DNA of 40,629 nt from Candidatus Uhrbacteria bacterium (lineage in GTDB: Bacteria; Patescibacteriota; Patescibacteriia; 2-12-FULL-60-25). Shown here piece by piece: positions 1-6,959 of this stretch (position 1 is the first letter of the stretch; every line of letters begins with the position of its first letter). The DNA is taken from the NCBI GenBank assembly GCA_020854265.1, contig JADZFU010000007.1:1-40629 (forward strand), written 5' to 3'. Both the position numbers and the translations under genes were made by a program. The notes under the pieces were generated by a model. The model had not been told where the DNA came from and did not search any database. It worked only from the letters and a program-made list of their open reading frames with translations.

Positions 1-335
1 AATCAGCATGGCTCTTACACCTAGGGCTACACACGTGCTACAATGGCCAAAACAATGGGTTGCCAAGCCGAAAGGCGGAGCTAATCCCACCAACATTGGC
101 CTCAGTTCGGATTGGGGGCTGCAATTCGCCCCCATGAAGCCGGATTTGCTAGTAAACGCCTATCAGCCACGGGGCGTTGAATACGTTCTCGGGTCTTGTA
201 CTCACCGCCCGTCAAGTCAAGAGAGTTGGATATACCCGAAGGTCCCGATGAGGGAACGAAGGTAGAGCCAGCGATAGGGACTAAGTCGTAACAAGGCATG
301 TGTAGCGGAAGCTGCGCATGGATCACCTCCTTTCT
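1..335 (+). rRNA. rrs: 16S ribosomal RNA, 3' end (partial)
   Basis: The window opens in the conserved block around E. coli position 1200 (the CACACGTGCTACAATGG motif is at about 33-49). It continues through the decoding-site region (CACCGCCCGTCA near 203, AAGTCGTAACAAGG near 283) and ends with the anti-Shine-Dalgarno GGATCACCTCCTTTCT at 320-335. About the last 335 nt of the gene are present; the 5' part lies outside. The anti-SD is intact, so SD-led translation is possible. The text between AACAAGG and GGATCACC differs strongly from common bacteria, consistent with a candidate-phyla lineage. No tRNA or 23S gene follows. Confidence 0.97.
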
Positions 336-385
336 AGGGAGTCTTTACTTCGATCTATGATCGGAGAAAACAACCTAAGGTCGAT

Positions 386-406
386 GGTCCGACGTCACGT
401 CGGACC
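386..406 (+). other. Perfect inverted repeat in the 16S trailer
   Basis: A 10-nt arm (386-395, GGTCCGACGT) is followed by one C and its exact complement (397-406). As RNA it would fold into a 9-bp stem with a 3-nt loop about 50 nt after the 16S 3' end. No T-tract follows, so it is not a terminator. It may be an RNase processing or protective stem in the 16S trailer. The role is inferred; the repeat is directly visible. Confidence 0.6.
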
Positions 407-501
407 GCGGTGTTCATACGGATGACGGTACCCTCGAAGGGCCGCCATTACGTGAATACTTTACAAGATTTGGTCGAGGCTCCAATCACTCTCCTGTTGT
501 C

Positions 502-530
502 AAAAAAACGCCCCTCGCGGGGCGTTTTTT
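502..530 (+). terminator. Rho-independent terminator of the 16S transcript
   Basis: AAAAAACGCCCC, a TCGC loop and GGGGCGTTTTTT form a GC-rich stem with a T-tract. It ends the 16S unit about 170 nt after the rRNA and before the next protein gene. This supports the view that the 16S is transcribed without a 23S. Confidence 0.9.
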
Positions 531-545
531 GTTTGTATCTATCCA

Positions 546-574
546 TTGACAAAGCTCTCATTTTCGTGTAAGAA
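546..574 (+). promoter_or_regulatory. Promoter candidate for the response regulator
   Basis: A perfect TTGACA (546-551) is followed after 17 nt by TAAGAA (569-574), a weak -10. The GGAGG ribosome binding site (588-592) and ATG (597) lie downstream. The -35 is convincing and the -10 is not, so the exact start is uncertain. Confidence 0.45.
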
Positions 575-596
575 GCATTGTCCATATGGAGGTTTC

Positions 597-1025
597 ATGA
601 AGGACAAAAGGCAGCCGCTCATTCTTCTTGCTGATGACGATTCGTTGCTTCTGCACGGGTTGCATCGGCAAGTCGTCAGGTGGACCAGTATGGAGCTCGG
701 CCGTGATGCAGAGCACGTCCGTATCCAGAAATTCCTTTCACCCAGCGAGGCTTCACTCGCCGTACTGCGCCAATCGGAGAAGGAGTTCTCGGTCGTGATG
801 CTGATCACCGACGGGGACATGCCGGAGTTCGATGGCCCGGCCTTCGCTCGCTCGGTCAAGAGCATATTCGAGAACCGCCTCGTATCCGTGGTGATCTTCA
901 GCGGCACCATCGAAGATTATAGGGACTCGATCTCGAAAGAAGGATGGAGCGCGGTCCTCAAGCCCGATCTGGAAGGCAAGCTGCGACATCATCTCGTGGC
1001 GTTCCTGAAAACCCTCACGTTCTGA
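597..1025 (+). CDS. Stand-alone response regulator receiver (REC) protein
   Basis: A 142-residue single-domain REC protein. Visible features are the acidic pocket D13-D14-D15 after the first strand, the likely phosphoacceptor D72 in the LITDGDMP motif, the switch S102 in IFSGT, and conserved K122 in VLKPD. There is no output domain, so it probably acts by protein contact in a phosphorelay or chemotaxis-like circuit. No histidine kinase is nearby, so the partner is unknown. The start at 597 is chosen because GGAGG sits at 588-592; an upstream ATG at 546 would lie inside the TTGACA box. GC-rich codon use and the strong SD resemble the accessory genes at 13498 and 16153-17781 rather than the housekeeping genes. 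The 12 nt GGAGGTTTCATG around its start also occur at the 16153 gene. Confidence 0.85.
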   Translation: MKDKRQPLILLADDDSLLLHGLHRQVVRWTSMELGRDAEHVRIQKFLSPSEASLAVLRQSEKEFSVVMLITDGDMPEFDGPAFARSVKSIFENRLVSVVIFSGTIEDYRDSISKEGWSAVLKPDLEGKLRHHLVAFLKTLTF

Positions 1026-1044
1026 CATCCCGCTGATGAATACA

Positions 1045-1071
1045 AAAACCCGCCGGCTCTCGGCGGGTTTT
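1045..1071. terminator. Bidirectional terminator between convergent genes
   Basis: AAAACCCGCCG, a GCTCT loop and CGGCGGGTTTT give an 11-bp stem flanked by A and T runs. It can stop transcription of the response regulator from the left and of tRNA-Val from the right. Confidence 0.88.
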
Positions 1072-1075
1072 CTCG

Positions 1076-1152
1076 TGGTGGACGGCAGAGGAGTCGAACC
1101 TCTGACCTTCACAATGTCAATGTGACGCTCTAACCAACTGAGCTAGCCGTCC
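1076..1152 (-). tRNA. tRNA-Val(GAC)
   Basis: On the minus strand the acceptor stem GGACGGC pairs with GCCGTCC. The D-arm is GCTC...GAGC, and the anticodon stem TCACA/TGTGA encloses the loop TTGACAT with anticodon GAC (Val). The T-arm AGAGG-TTCGACT-CCTCT is canonical. The discriminator is A and the 3' CCA is encoded (1076-1078). The gene is convergent with the response regulator and shares its terminator. Confidence 0.95.
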
Positions 1153-1213
1153 AGGCGAATAGCGGGAAAATCCTATCTAAAATCCATTTGTCCGTCAATG
1201 TCCCCAGTCTTGT

Positions 1214-1242
1214 TTGTAGGCATGTTCTAGGGGTGCTATACT
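1214..1242 (+). promoter_or_regulatory. Extended -10 promoter for the 1286 gene
   Basis: TATACT (1237-1242) is preceded by TGC, giving an extended -10. A partial -35, TTGTAG, lies at 1214-1219 with a 17-nt spacer. The predicted start near 1249 leaves a 37-nt leader without a visible Shine-Dalgarno. Confidence 0.6.
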
Positions 1243-1285
1243 ATGCGTATCAATCATTAATTTCACTGCTGTTCTTTTCGTCGCT

Positions 1286-1759
1286 ATGTCCGAAGAAACA
1301 AAAATGAAACCAGTGCGTCGCCGCGCAGCCAAAGCTGCCTCGTCGCCCATTCCCATGGGTCCTGCTTGTGGCCACGAAGGCGGCTGCGGTGAAGGCGGTT
1401 GCAAGGTCCGATATGTCGGTCCGGTTTCGCATCTCACCGACCATCATTCATATACGGCTGCCCGCGCATCCAGCCATATCTGGGGCGCAGCTCTTATCAC
1501 CAGCTTAGCCTTGGTGGTCACCGGTGCCGTTGCTTTTAACTCGGTCGAAGCAGCTCAAACCAAAAAGGCACAGGAGATGTACCGTCAGAACGCCAACCGC
1601 GGCGATATCGAAAAGATCATCACCCAGCTCAACCGGATAGAGCGTAATACAAAAGAAACACTGGAATTTCTCCTTAAAGGTCAAACGCCAAAATCAGCAG
1701 AAGAGGTAATGGATAGCACCCGCCCAAAGCCGCCAACCGGCACTCTCCCTACTGAATAA
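1286..1759 (+). CDS. Unknown one-TM protein with N-terminal Cys/His cluster
   Basis: 157 residues. A basic N-terminus (residues 1-20) is followed by a compact Cys/His motif, CGHEGGCGEGGC, at about residues 28-39. Next comes one hydrophobic segment (about 66-84, IWGAALITSLALVVTGAVAF) and then a polar, probably helical segment with KIITQLNRIERNTKETLEFL. The C-terminal tail is Pro/Thr-rich. The Cys/His spacing suggests a small metal site on the side opposite the helical domain. With a basic N-terminus inside, the coiled-coil-like part would face outward. No family is recognised. No SD precedes the ATG; the start follows an extended -10 promoter. It stands alone between tRNA-Val and tRNA-Gln and has its own terminator. 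Confidence 0.75.
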   Translation: MSEETKMKPVRRRAAKAASSPIPMGPACGHEGGCGEGGCKVRYVGPVSHLTDHHSYTAARASSHIWGAALITSLALVVTGAVAFNSVEAAQTKKAQEMYRQNANRGDIEKIITQLNRIERNTKETLEFLLKGQTPKSAEEVMDSTRPKPPTGTLPTE

Positions 1760-1778
1760 ACAAAAACCCTTTTCCTCT

Positions 1779-1807
1779 CCAAAACCCCGCCATGCGGGGA
1801 TTTTTGG
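1779..1807 (+). terminator. Terminator after the 1286 gene
   Basis: CCAAAA and CCCCGC pair with GCGGGG and TTTTTGG around a CAT loop, giving a long stem with a T-run. It ends the 1286 transcript just before the tRNA-Gln promoter. Confidence 0.85.
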
Positions 1808-1817
1808 TGGTTATCCG

Positions 1818-1846
1818 TTGACGATCTTGGTCAGATCACGTACTAT
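1818..1846 (+). promoter_or_regulatory. Promoter of tRNA-Gln
   Basis: TTGACG (1818-1823) and TACTAT (1841-1846) are separated by exactly 17 nt. The predicted start at about 1853 is a few nucleotides before the mature tRNA 5' end at 1857. Confidence 0.7.
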
Positions 1847-1856
1847 CTCGGCACAT

Positions 1857-1930
1857 TCCGGGGTCGTCTAACGGTAGGACTACTGCCTCTGGAGCAGTGT
1901 ATCTTGGTTCGAATCCAGGCCCCGGAGCCA
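1857..1930 (+). tRNA. tRNA-Gln(CTG)
   Basis: The acceptor stem TCCGGGG pairs with CCCCGGA. The anticodon stem ACTGC/GCAGT encloses CTCTGGA with anticodon CTG (Gln, CAG codons). The T-arm is CTTGG-TTCGAAT-CCAGG. The discriminator G (1927) fits glutamine tRNA, and CCA is encoded at 1928-1930. Confidence 0.94.
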
Positions 1931-1966
1931 ACAATATCCCGTCCCAAAAGGACGGGTTATTGTTTT
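1931..1966. terminator. Terminator after tRNA-Gln, probably shared with the C39 gene
   Basis: ACAATA and CCCGTCC pair with GGACGGG and TATTGT around a CAAAA loop, followed by TTTT. It lies between the tRNA and the convergent peptidase gene, so it may work for both strands. Confidence 0.8.
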
Positions 1967-1968
1967 GA

Positions 1969-2637
1969 TTAATTGAATAAATCCCAGAAAAAATTTGAAA
2001 TTTTTTTCAGGAAGTCCATGACGGTAAGGTCCGGTTCCGGTGGCGAGGTAAATAAGACGGTCGGAACGCCGCTTGCTTCTCGTGTAATCGGGTCGTAGTC
2101 ATGCAAAGCGGCCATAAGCCTCGTGTAGCTAAATCGTCGCGTGTCTCGAGCCGGATCGCGAACAATGAATTCCTTTTTTGCAACATCAAATCCGCTGATA
2201 ACTAAAACATGGTATGAGTCACCAAGATCGCGTTCCGCATACAGGTCAAACATATCAACCATGGCAATGACCGGGCGTCCGGCAGAAAGCTCGTCCTTGA
2301 TGGAATCAAGCGAGGGATTACGGATGATATGCGCTTCAAATGCCGCATGTTCATCGATTAGCCGCCGGGTTTCGTCGGCATCCGTATCGTCAAATTTGTT
2401 AAAAACAACCATTTCCCAATCGATCATGGATTGCATCCTTTTTTTTGCAATTTGCTCATCTACTACGATGTTTTTTTCGTAATATCCCTCAACCATGAGC
2501 AAAGACGCTTCCTCGCAAGCCTCATCCCAAGGCGCAACCCAGCGGCCGTCAATGGCTTGCGGAACATAAGGAACCGGCAGCTCAATCATTGATGTAGCTG
2601 CGGTTGCAGCCATTGCCATTGCCAAAAACCAACTCAT
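1969..2637 (-). CDS. Secreted C39-like cysteine peptidase (Peptidase_C39_2 type)
   Basis: 222 residues. A short hydrophobic N-terminus (1-16, Ala/Met-rich) looks like a signal peptide or anchor. The papain-like catalytic set is in the C39-like order: Q27 in PYVPQ (oxyanion), C41 in WDEACEEAS (nucleophile), H143 in SYHVLVISGFD and D161 in VRDP. No ABC transporter domain is attached, so this is the stand-alone type, common in candidate-phyla genomes, with unknown substrate. It probably acts on extracytoplasmic peptides or surface proteins; the neighbouring 1400-residue surface protein is a possible but untested substrate. The minus-strand ATG lies exactly where an extended -10 (TGG TATGGT) predicts the transcript start, and no SD is present. 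Confidence 0.85.
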   Translation of the reverse strand: MSWFLAMAMAATAATSMIELPVPYVPQAIDGRWVAPWDEACEEASLLMVEGYYEKNIVVDEQIAKKRMQSMIDWEMVVFNKFDDTDADETRRLIDEHAAFEAHIIRNPSLDSIKDELSAGRPVIAMVDMFDLYAERDLGDSYHVLVISGFDVAKKEFIVRDPARDTRRFSYTRLMAALHDYDPITREASGVPTVLFTSPPEPDLTVMDFLKKISNFFWDLFN

Positions 2638-2643
2638 AAGAAC

Positions 2644-2652
2644 ACCATACCA
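2644..2652 (-). promoter_or_regulatory. Extended -10 giving a leaderless start for the C39 gene
   Basis: On the minus strand TGG-TATGGT (2652 down to 2644) is followed by six bases and then ATG. The predicted +1 is 2637, the A of the start codon. No clear -35 is seen. Confidence 0.5.
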
Positions 2653-2681
2653 TCCGGTAAAAGCGGATGACAGAGAACAGA

Positions 2682-2704
2682 AAACACCCCGTGACGGGGT
2701 GTTT
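2682..2704 (-). terminator. Terminator of the 1400-residue surface protein gene
   Basis: AAACACCCC pairs with GGGGTGTTT around GTGAC, just after the minus-strand stop codon. A short A/T flank exists on both sides. Confidence 0.8.
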
Positions 2705-2708
2705 AATG

Positions 2709-5700
2709 TTATTTGATGAGATTGTTCAATTTAGCTCTCGTGTCGGCATCCAGCCTTCCGCTTTGGTTCAACCCATTCGCTTTCTGGAAGTTTTTCACAC
2801 CAAGCTCGGTAGCTGGTCCAAAATTTCCCGTGGAGCGTTGTTCCGGATAAATTTCAGGGCCAAGCTCGATCAGGATGTATTGCAGGTAGCGGATATCGAT
2901 TGAGGCAGGGGAGTTGATTCCGAGGTTTGCGTTGAACGTGTATCCGGCAGGGATAGCGGACGGACGATCAAAGTCTTGGATAGTCGTGGCCGGCTGGCTG
3001 GCGGCAGGAGTTCCTGCAGGGCAGGCTGGTACGAATGCAAGAGGTGCGCTATCCGTATTTCCGACGATGCGCATGCTATCGCTTGGATACGTGACGCTGG
3101 CGACGAGCGAACTTGAAACAAGCTCAGCAACCGTAACCGCATCCGGACCAAATTGGTAATTGGTAAAGAATGCGTCCGAAATATCGTCTATCTGCTTGTT
3201 CCAAGCTGGACCCAAGAGTTCTTTTGCGAACGCTTCGCTCGGGATGCCGCGCAGGACGCCGCCTTTTGTCACAATATATACCTTGTTATCCGTGGTAAAT
3301 TTCACAAGTTTGGTTCCTGGTCGGTAGGTTACATTGCCGCCAAGTCCAATCGAGGCCAGAACGGATGGTGAAACAATGGAAACCGACGAGAAGTCGCAGT
3401 ACCATGAGAAATAAACCTTGCTATTTGGGAAAGCGTGACGGAGCCCGTCTGCACCGACATAGTAAACAGCGCTATCCTCCTGTGTTTTTGGATTTTTATC
3501 GTCCGGAAGCTTGATCAGGTTATGGACGGCGACAGGCAATGTCTTTAGACGTTCTTCGATTTGTTTGCGGATCTCGGCGTCATTCGAGGTTTGGAATGTA
3601 GGAGCGAGTACCGTACCGCCTCCGCCGCCCCCACCACCACCTCCGCCCCCGCCACCGCCCCCGCCACCGCTCGATGAAGGCGCGCTAAACGTGTCGCTGC
3701 TCGCCGTGCCTGATTCGATGGTTGTTCCGTCCGAGAGCGTGGTGGTGATGGTATAAGTACCGGCTCCGCCTGCTGTGCTCGGATTAACAATGGAGTTAAC
3801 CGTACAAGTTTGTGCGCCTGCCGGTTCAAAAGTTCCGCCGGTACGAGTAATGATGATTTGGGTTCCGCTGACACTCGTTACAAAGCTCCCATCCATGCTG
3901 GAACAAGTGCCGCCAGTCGCTCCGGAAAGATTAAAGCCGGAAGGGTACGTAATCCTTACAGAACCATTGCTTGGAATACCCAGCGCTTGGGTAAAAGTAA
4001 TTGTATGGTTGGCACTTGCGCTCGTGGTGAGCGAGGAAGGGGCGACATCGAGCGAGGTAAGCGTCCCGGCAGCCGAGAATGTATCGGAAGCAACCGAAGT
4101 ATTTTCATCAATGACGACGTCGGCATTCGTAAGGGTACGGATGATATAGGTTCCGCCTGCCCCGGCCGACACGGGGGAGCGGACATTTGCGATGGTACAG
4201 GTAAATACGGCGGATTCCGTTGTTGTAGAGCCGCCGGAGCGCAATGCAGTAACGGTTTGTCCGCCCACACTCGTCGACAGCGTGCCCGAAAGACCGCTGC
4301 ATGCCATGCCGGAAGCGCCAACACCGGTCAGGCCAAAGCCGGCAGGGAAATTGACCGAGATTTTTCCATCAGACGGAACCGGATTGCTGGTGGTAAACGT
4401 AACGGAAGCTGTGGAGGTGCTATTGATAAGTAAGCTGTCAGGTTGGACATTGGCCGAGGTGATGGCCCCAGCGGTAAATGTATCTCCAGAAACGGCTGCA
4501 GCCGTGGCAATGGTGACATTTGTAGAATCGTACAAGACAAAGCTGTACGTGCCTCCGACGCCGCTTACAGTTTGGTTTTTGATGGATGTCATGCTGCATG
4601 ATGCCGTACCAGAAACCGTGCCTGTCGAGCTTCCGTCGCGTGTTATGACGAATCCATGCGTACCTGATGCCGAGGCGGTGAATCCTCCAGACAGGCCAGC
4701 ACATGAACCGGTTGTCGGAGTCACGCCGAATGCGGAGGGATACTCAACAACGAGCTTGGCATCATATGGCCATCCGTTCGCAAAGCCGAATACTGCCGTA
4801 GCCGTTGTGGTTGCTCCTGCCGCAAGCGAGGTTGGGGTAACGTCAGGCGTGGTAAGCGCACCGGGAACGGTAATAGTGTCAGCGGTAACGCCCCCTGTAC
4901 CTCCGCTCATCATAAAACCAGCTTTATCTTTGATCGCAATAGTATATGCACCGGTTGTTCCAATGCCCACAGGGTTCCTGATCCCAAGCACGCGGCAGGT
5001 ACGAGCGCCTGCGCCAAGCGTCGTACCGTTCCCGCTTCGTGTGAGACTGATAACCGACCCGCTTGTAGTTGCGGTAAGGCCTCCATCTATACCAGGGCAG
5101 CTGACGCTCACCGTGGTACCCGTCGTATTAAATCCGGCGCCGTACGTAAACTCGAATTTCGATTCTATCGGGAAATTTTGGCTGAAGGTAAAGGTGATGT
5201 CGTGGTCCGTCAAAACATTCTGGACCAAGCTGACTGGCTGGATATTTGTGAGGGTGAGTGCCGGCGGGACGACGTATGTATCCGCAGCTGCCGTTGACCA
5301 GTCGATAGGCGTGTCAAAGGAATTGGTTGTAGTAACATTGTATGTCCCGCTTGCACCTGCTGTTACACGGTTTCTTACGTCATTTATCGCACAATCTACC
5401 GCGGTGGAAACGGTTGATGTGGTGCCGCCTACACGAGTCAGAATGATCGATTGGCCGCTCGTAGCAACCGAAATGGTTCCATCCAAGCCGCTGCAAGTAG
5501 AAGATGTTACCGGCGTCAGATCAAATCCGGCAGGGTAGGTGACAAAAATTTTTCCGTTTCCAGGGATTGGATTGACCGTTGTAAAGCTTACGGTGTGGAT
5601 GAGAGTCGAGCTGCCCACCAAATTCTCTGGAACAATATCAGTTCCGACCATGGTGGCTGCGACCAAAGTATCGGCTGCTACTGCAGTATCCGAGGAAATA

Positions 5701-6911
5701 AGCACGCCAGGGGATGTGAGATCCAGCAGCTGAATTGAATACGAACCGGTTGATCCGGAAAAACGCGGGTTACGGACATTCGAAATGATACAAGATTCGG
5801 AACCAGCCGCTTCGCTTACCGGCATGGCGGTTTGGATAGTGAGAGTCTGTGTACTTGTGGTGAATGTTTCCGCTCCTGCTATGGTCGAACAATCAACCGA
5901 TGTCGCATGCGACAAATCAAAATCAAACGGGAAGGTGATGCGGATTTTTGAGCCGACTGGAGTAGAGGTAACGGTTGTAAACGTAACCGTTACAATCGTA
6001 GAAGCGCCTGCAATGAGGGATGTGGGCTGGACATTGGCGACCGAAAACGACGGCGCTGTAAAGAGCGGATCGACAAAAACCGTGGATGTCGCGTCCGTCG
6101 GATTGTTTAATCCGTCGCGTGTCTGTATTTCATAAAAGGTTGTTGTGCTTCCTGCGCTAGGGCTGGCTATGCCTTCAAAAGTACAGGTTTCGGCACCAGC
6201 CGTTTGATCTGTTCCCGAGCCGTCTCTGGATATAATAACGGTTTGGCCTGAAGTGCTTACGCTGAACCCGCCATCCATCGTAGAGCACGCCGGCGTACTC
6301 GCGTTATTGAGATTGAATCCTGCCGGGTAGGTGACAGCGATTTTTCCGTCACGGGTAAGCACATTGATGTTCGTAAAAGTAACCGTGTGGCCAACAGTGG
6401 CAAACTCTACTTGGTTAATGGGTTGAACATTTGCTACGGCAAATACACCGGGGACAATGATGGTGTCCGCGGCCACGGCAGTATCCTGGTCGAGAACGGT
6501 ATCGGTCGAGTCGGTGATTTGGATGGTATAGGTCCCGGTTGATCCTGTTGCAGAAGGATTGGAAATGAGGGCGATAGTACAGGTTTGTGCGCCGATAGGT
6601 TCCAATGTTCCCGTATTATCGCGCGTAATGGTAACGGTTTGGCTTGAAACGCTTGTCCCAAACCCGCCATTCATGGTGCTGCAGGTGCCGCTAGATGCCG
6701 AAGCGACATTGAAGCCTGCCGGAAAAATAATCTTCACTTTTCCATTTGCCGGGAGCGCGGCAGCCGTGGTGAAAGTCACGGTTACCGTTGTGCGATTGCT
6801 CTGCACGAGATTTGCCGGCTGGACATTGGTTGCCGACATGGCAAAAGCCCCGGTAGGGAAAAGAAAAATCGCGGCAAAGAGCGGCAGGATTTTCAAAAAG
6901 GGACGGAGCAT
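2709..6911 (-). CDS. Giant secreted repeat protein with peptidoglycan-binding domain
   Basis: 1400 residues. Signal peptide at 1-24 (ends TGAFA). Eight tandem Ig-like beta repeats of about 130 residues follow, from 26 to about 1075. Most start with a NVQP-like strand and contain the FPAGF/YPAGF motif, and each has two Cys about 40 residues apart (for example GTCSTM and QTCTI), suggesting one disulfide per repeat. A polyglycine linker sits at about 1080-1098. A domain with YYVGADGLRHAFPN and ISDAFFTNYQFG follows (about 1115-1290); I remember this arrangement from other candidate-phyla surface proteins. The C-terminus (about 1345-1400, FGPATELGVKNFQ, GRLDADTRAKL) is a PG_binding_1-type domain that probably anchors it in the wall. 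It is likely an adhesin or surface-layer component. The start is supported by an extended -10 (TGT TAAAAT) 6 nt beyond a leaderless position; no SD is seen. Confidence 0.88.
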   Translation of the reverse strand: MLRPFLKILPLFAAIFLFPTGAFAMSATNVQPANLVQSNRTTVTVTFTTAAALPANGKVKIIFPAGFNVASASSGTCSTMNGGFGTSVSSQTVTITRDNTGTLEPIGAQTCTIALISNPSATGSTGTYTIQITDSTDTVLDQDTAVAADTIIVPGVFAVANVQPINQVEFATVGHTVTFTNINVLTRDGKIAVTYPAGFNLNNASTPACSTMDGGFSVSTSGQTVIISRDGSGTDQTAGAETCTFEGIASPSAGSTTTFYEIQTRDGLNNPTDATSTVFVDPLFTAPSFSVANVQPTSLIAGASTIVTVTFTTVTSTPVGSKIRITFPFDFDLSHATSVDCSTIAGAETFTTSTQTLTIQTAMPVSEAAGSESCIISNVRNPRFSGSTGSYSIQLLDLTSPGVLISSDTAVAADTLVAATMVGTDIVPENLVGSSTLIHTVSFTTVNPIPGNGKIFVTYPAGFDLTPVTSSTCSGLDGTISVATSGQSIILTRVGGTTSTVSTAVDCAINDVRNRVTAGASGTYNVTTTNSFDTPIDWSTAAADTYVVPPALTLTNIQPVSLVQNVLTDHDITFTFSQNFPIESKFEFTYGAGFNTTGTTVSVSCPGIDGGLTATTSGSVISLTRSGNGTTLGAGARTCRVLGIRNPVGIGTTGAYTIAIKDKAGFMMSGGTGGVTADTITVPGALTTPDVTPTSLAAGATTTATAVFGFANGWPYDAKLVVEYPSAFGVTPTTGSCAGLSGGFTASASGTHGFVITRDGSSTGTVSGTASCSMTSIKNQTVSGVGGTYSFVLYDSTNVTIATAAAVSGDTFTAGAITSANVQPDSLLINSTSTASVTFTTSNPVPSDGKISVNFPAGFGLTGVGASGMACSGLSGTLSTSVGGQTVTALRSGGSTTTESAVFTCTIANVRSPVSAGAGGTYIIRTLTNADVVIDENTSVASDTFSAAGTLTSLDVAPSSLTTSASANHTITFTQALGIPSNGSVRITYPSGFNLSGATGGTCSSMDGSFVTSVSGTQIIITRTGGTFEPAGAQTCTVNSIVNPSTAGGAGTYTITTTLSDGTTIESGTASSDTFSAPSSSGGGGGGGGGGGGGGGGGGTVLAPTFQTSNDAEIRKQIEERLKTLPVAVHNLIKLPDDKNPKTQEDSAVYYVGADGLRHAFPNSKVYFSWYCDFSSVSIVSPSVLASIGLGGNVTYRPGTKLVKFTTDNKVYIVTKGGVLRGIPSEAFAKELLGPAWNKQIDDISDAFFTNYQFGPDAVTVAELVSSSLVASVTYPSDSMRIVGNTDSAPLAFVPACPAGTPAASQPATTIQDFDRPSAIPAGYTFNANLGINSPASIDIRYLQYILIELGPEIYPEQRSTGNFGPATELGVKNFQKANGLNQSGRLDADTRAKLNNLIK

Positions 6912-6923
6912 AGGACTCCGCCC

Positions 6924-6932
6924 ATTTTAACA
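6924..6932 (-). promoter_or_regulatory. Extended -10 for the giant repeat protein
   Basis: Minus-strand TGT-TAAAAT predicts +1 at 6917, leaving a 6-nt leader before the ATG at 6911. No good -35 is found at 17 nt; a TTGACG lies too close (13 nt). Confidence 0.5.
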
Positions 6933-6959
6933 CGTTTTTTATCGTCAAGTAACGGATTT

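Noticed and set aside
8-326. Open frames across the first 330 nt on both strands
   Set aside because: They lie inside conserved 16S rRNA and are not genes.
3511-3756. Polyproline frame
   Set aside because: It is the complement of the polyglycine linker of the minus-strand surface protein.
4192-5538. 448-codon plus-strand frame
   Set aside because: Antisense shadow of the 1400-residue repeat protein; its Val/Pro-rich repetition mirrors the repeats and it has no RBS or promoter.
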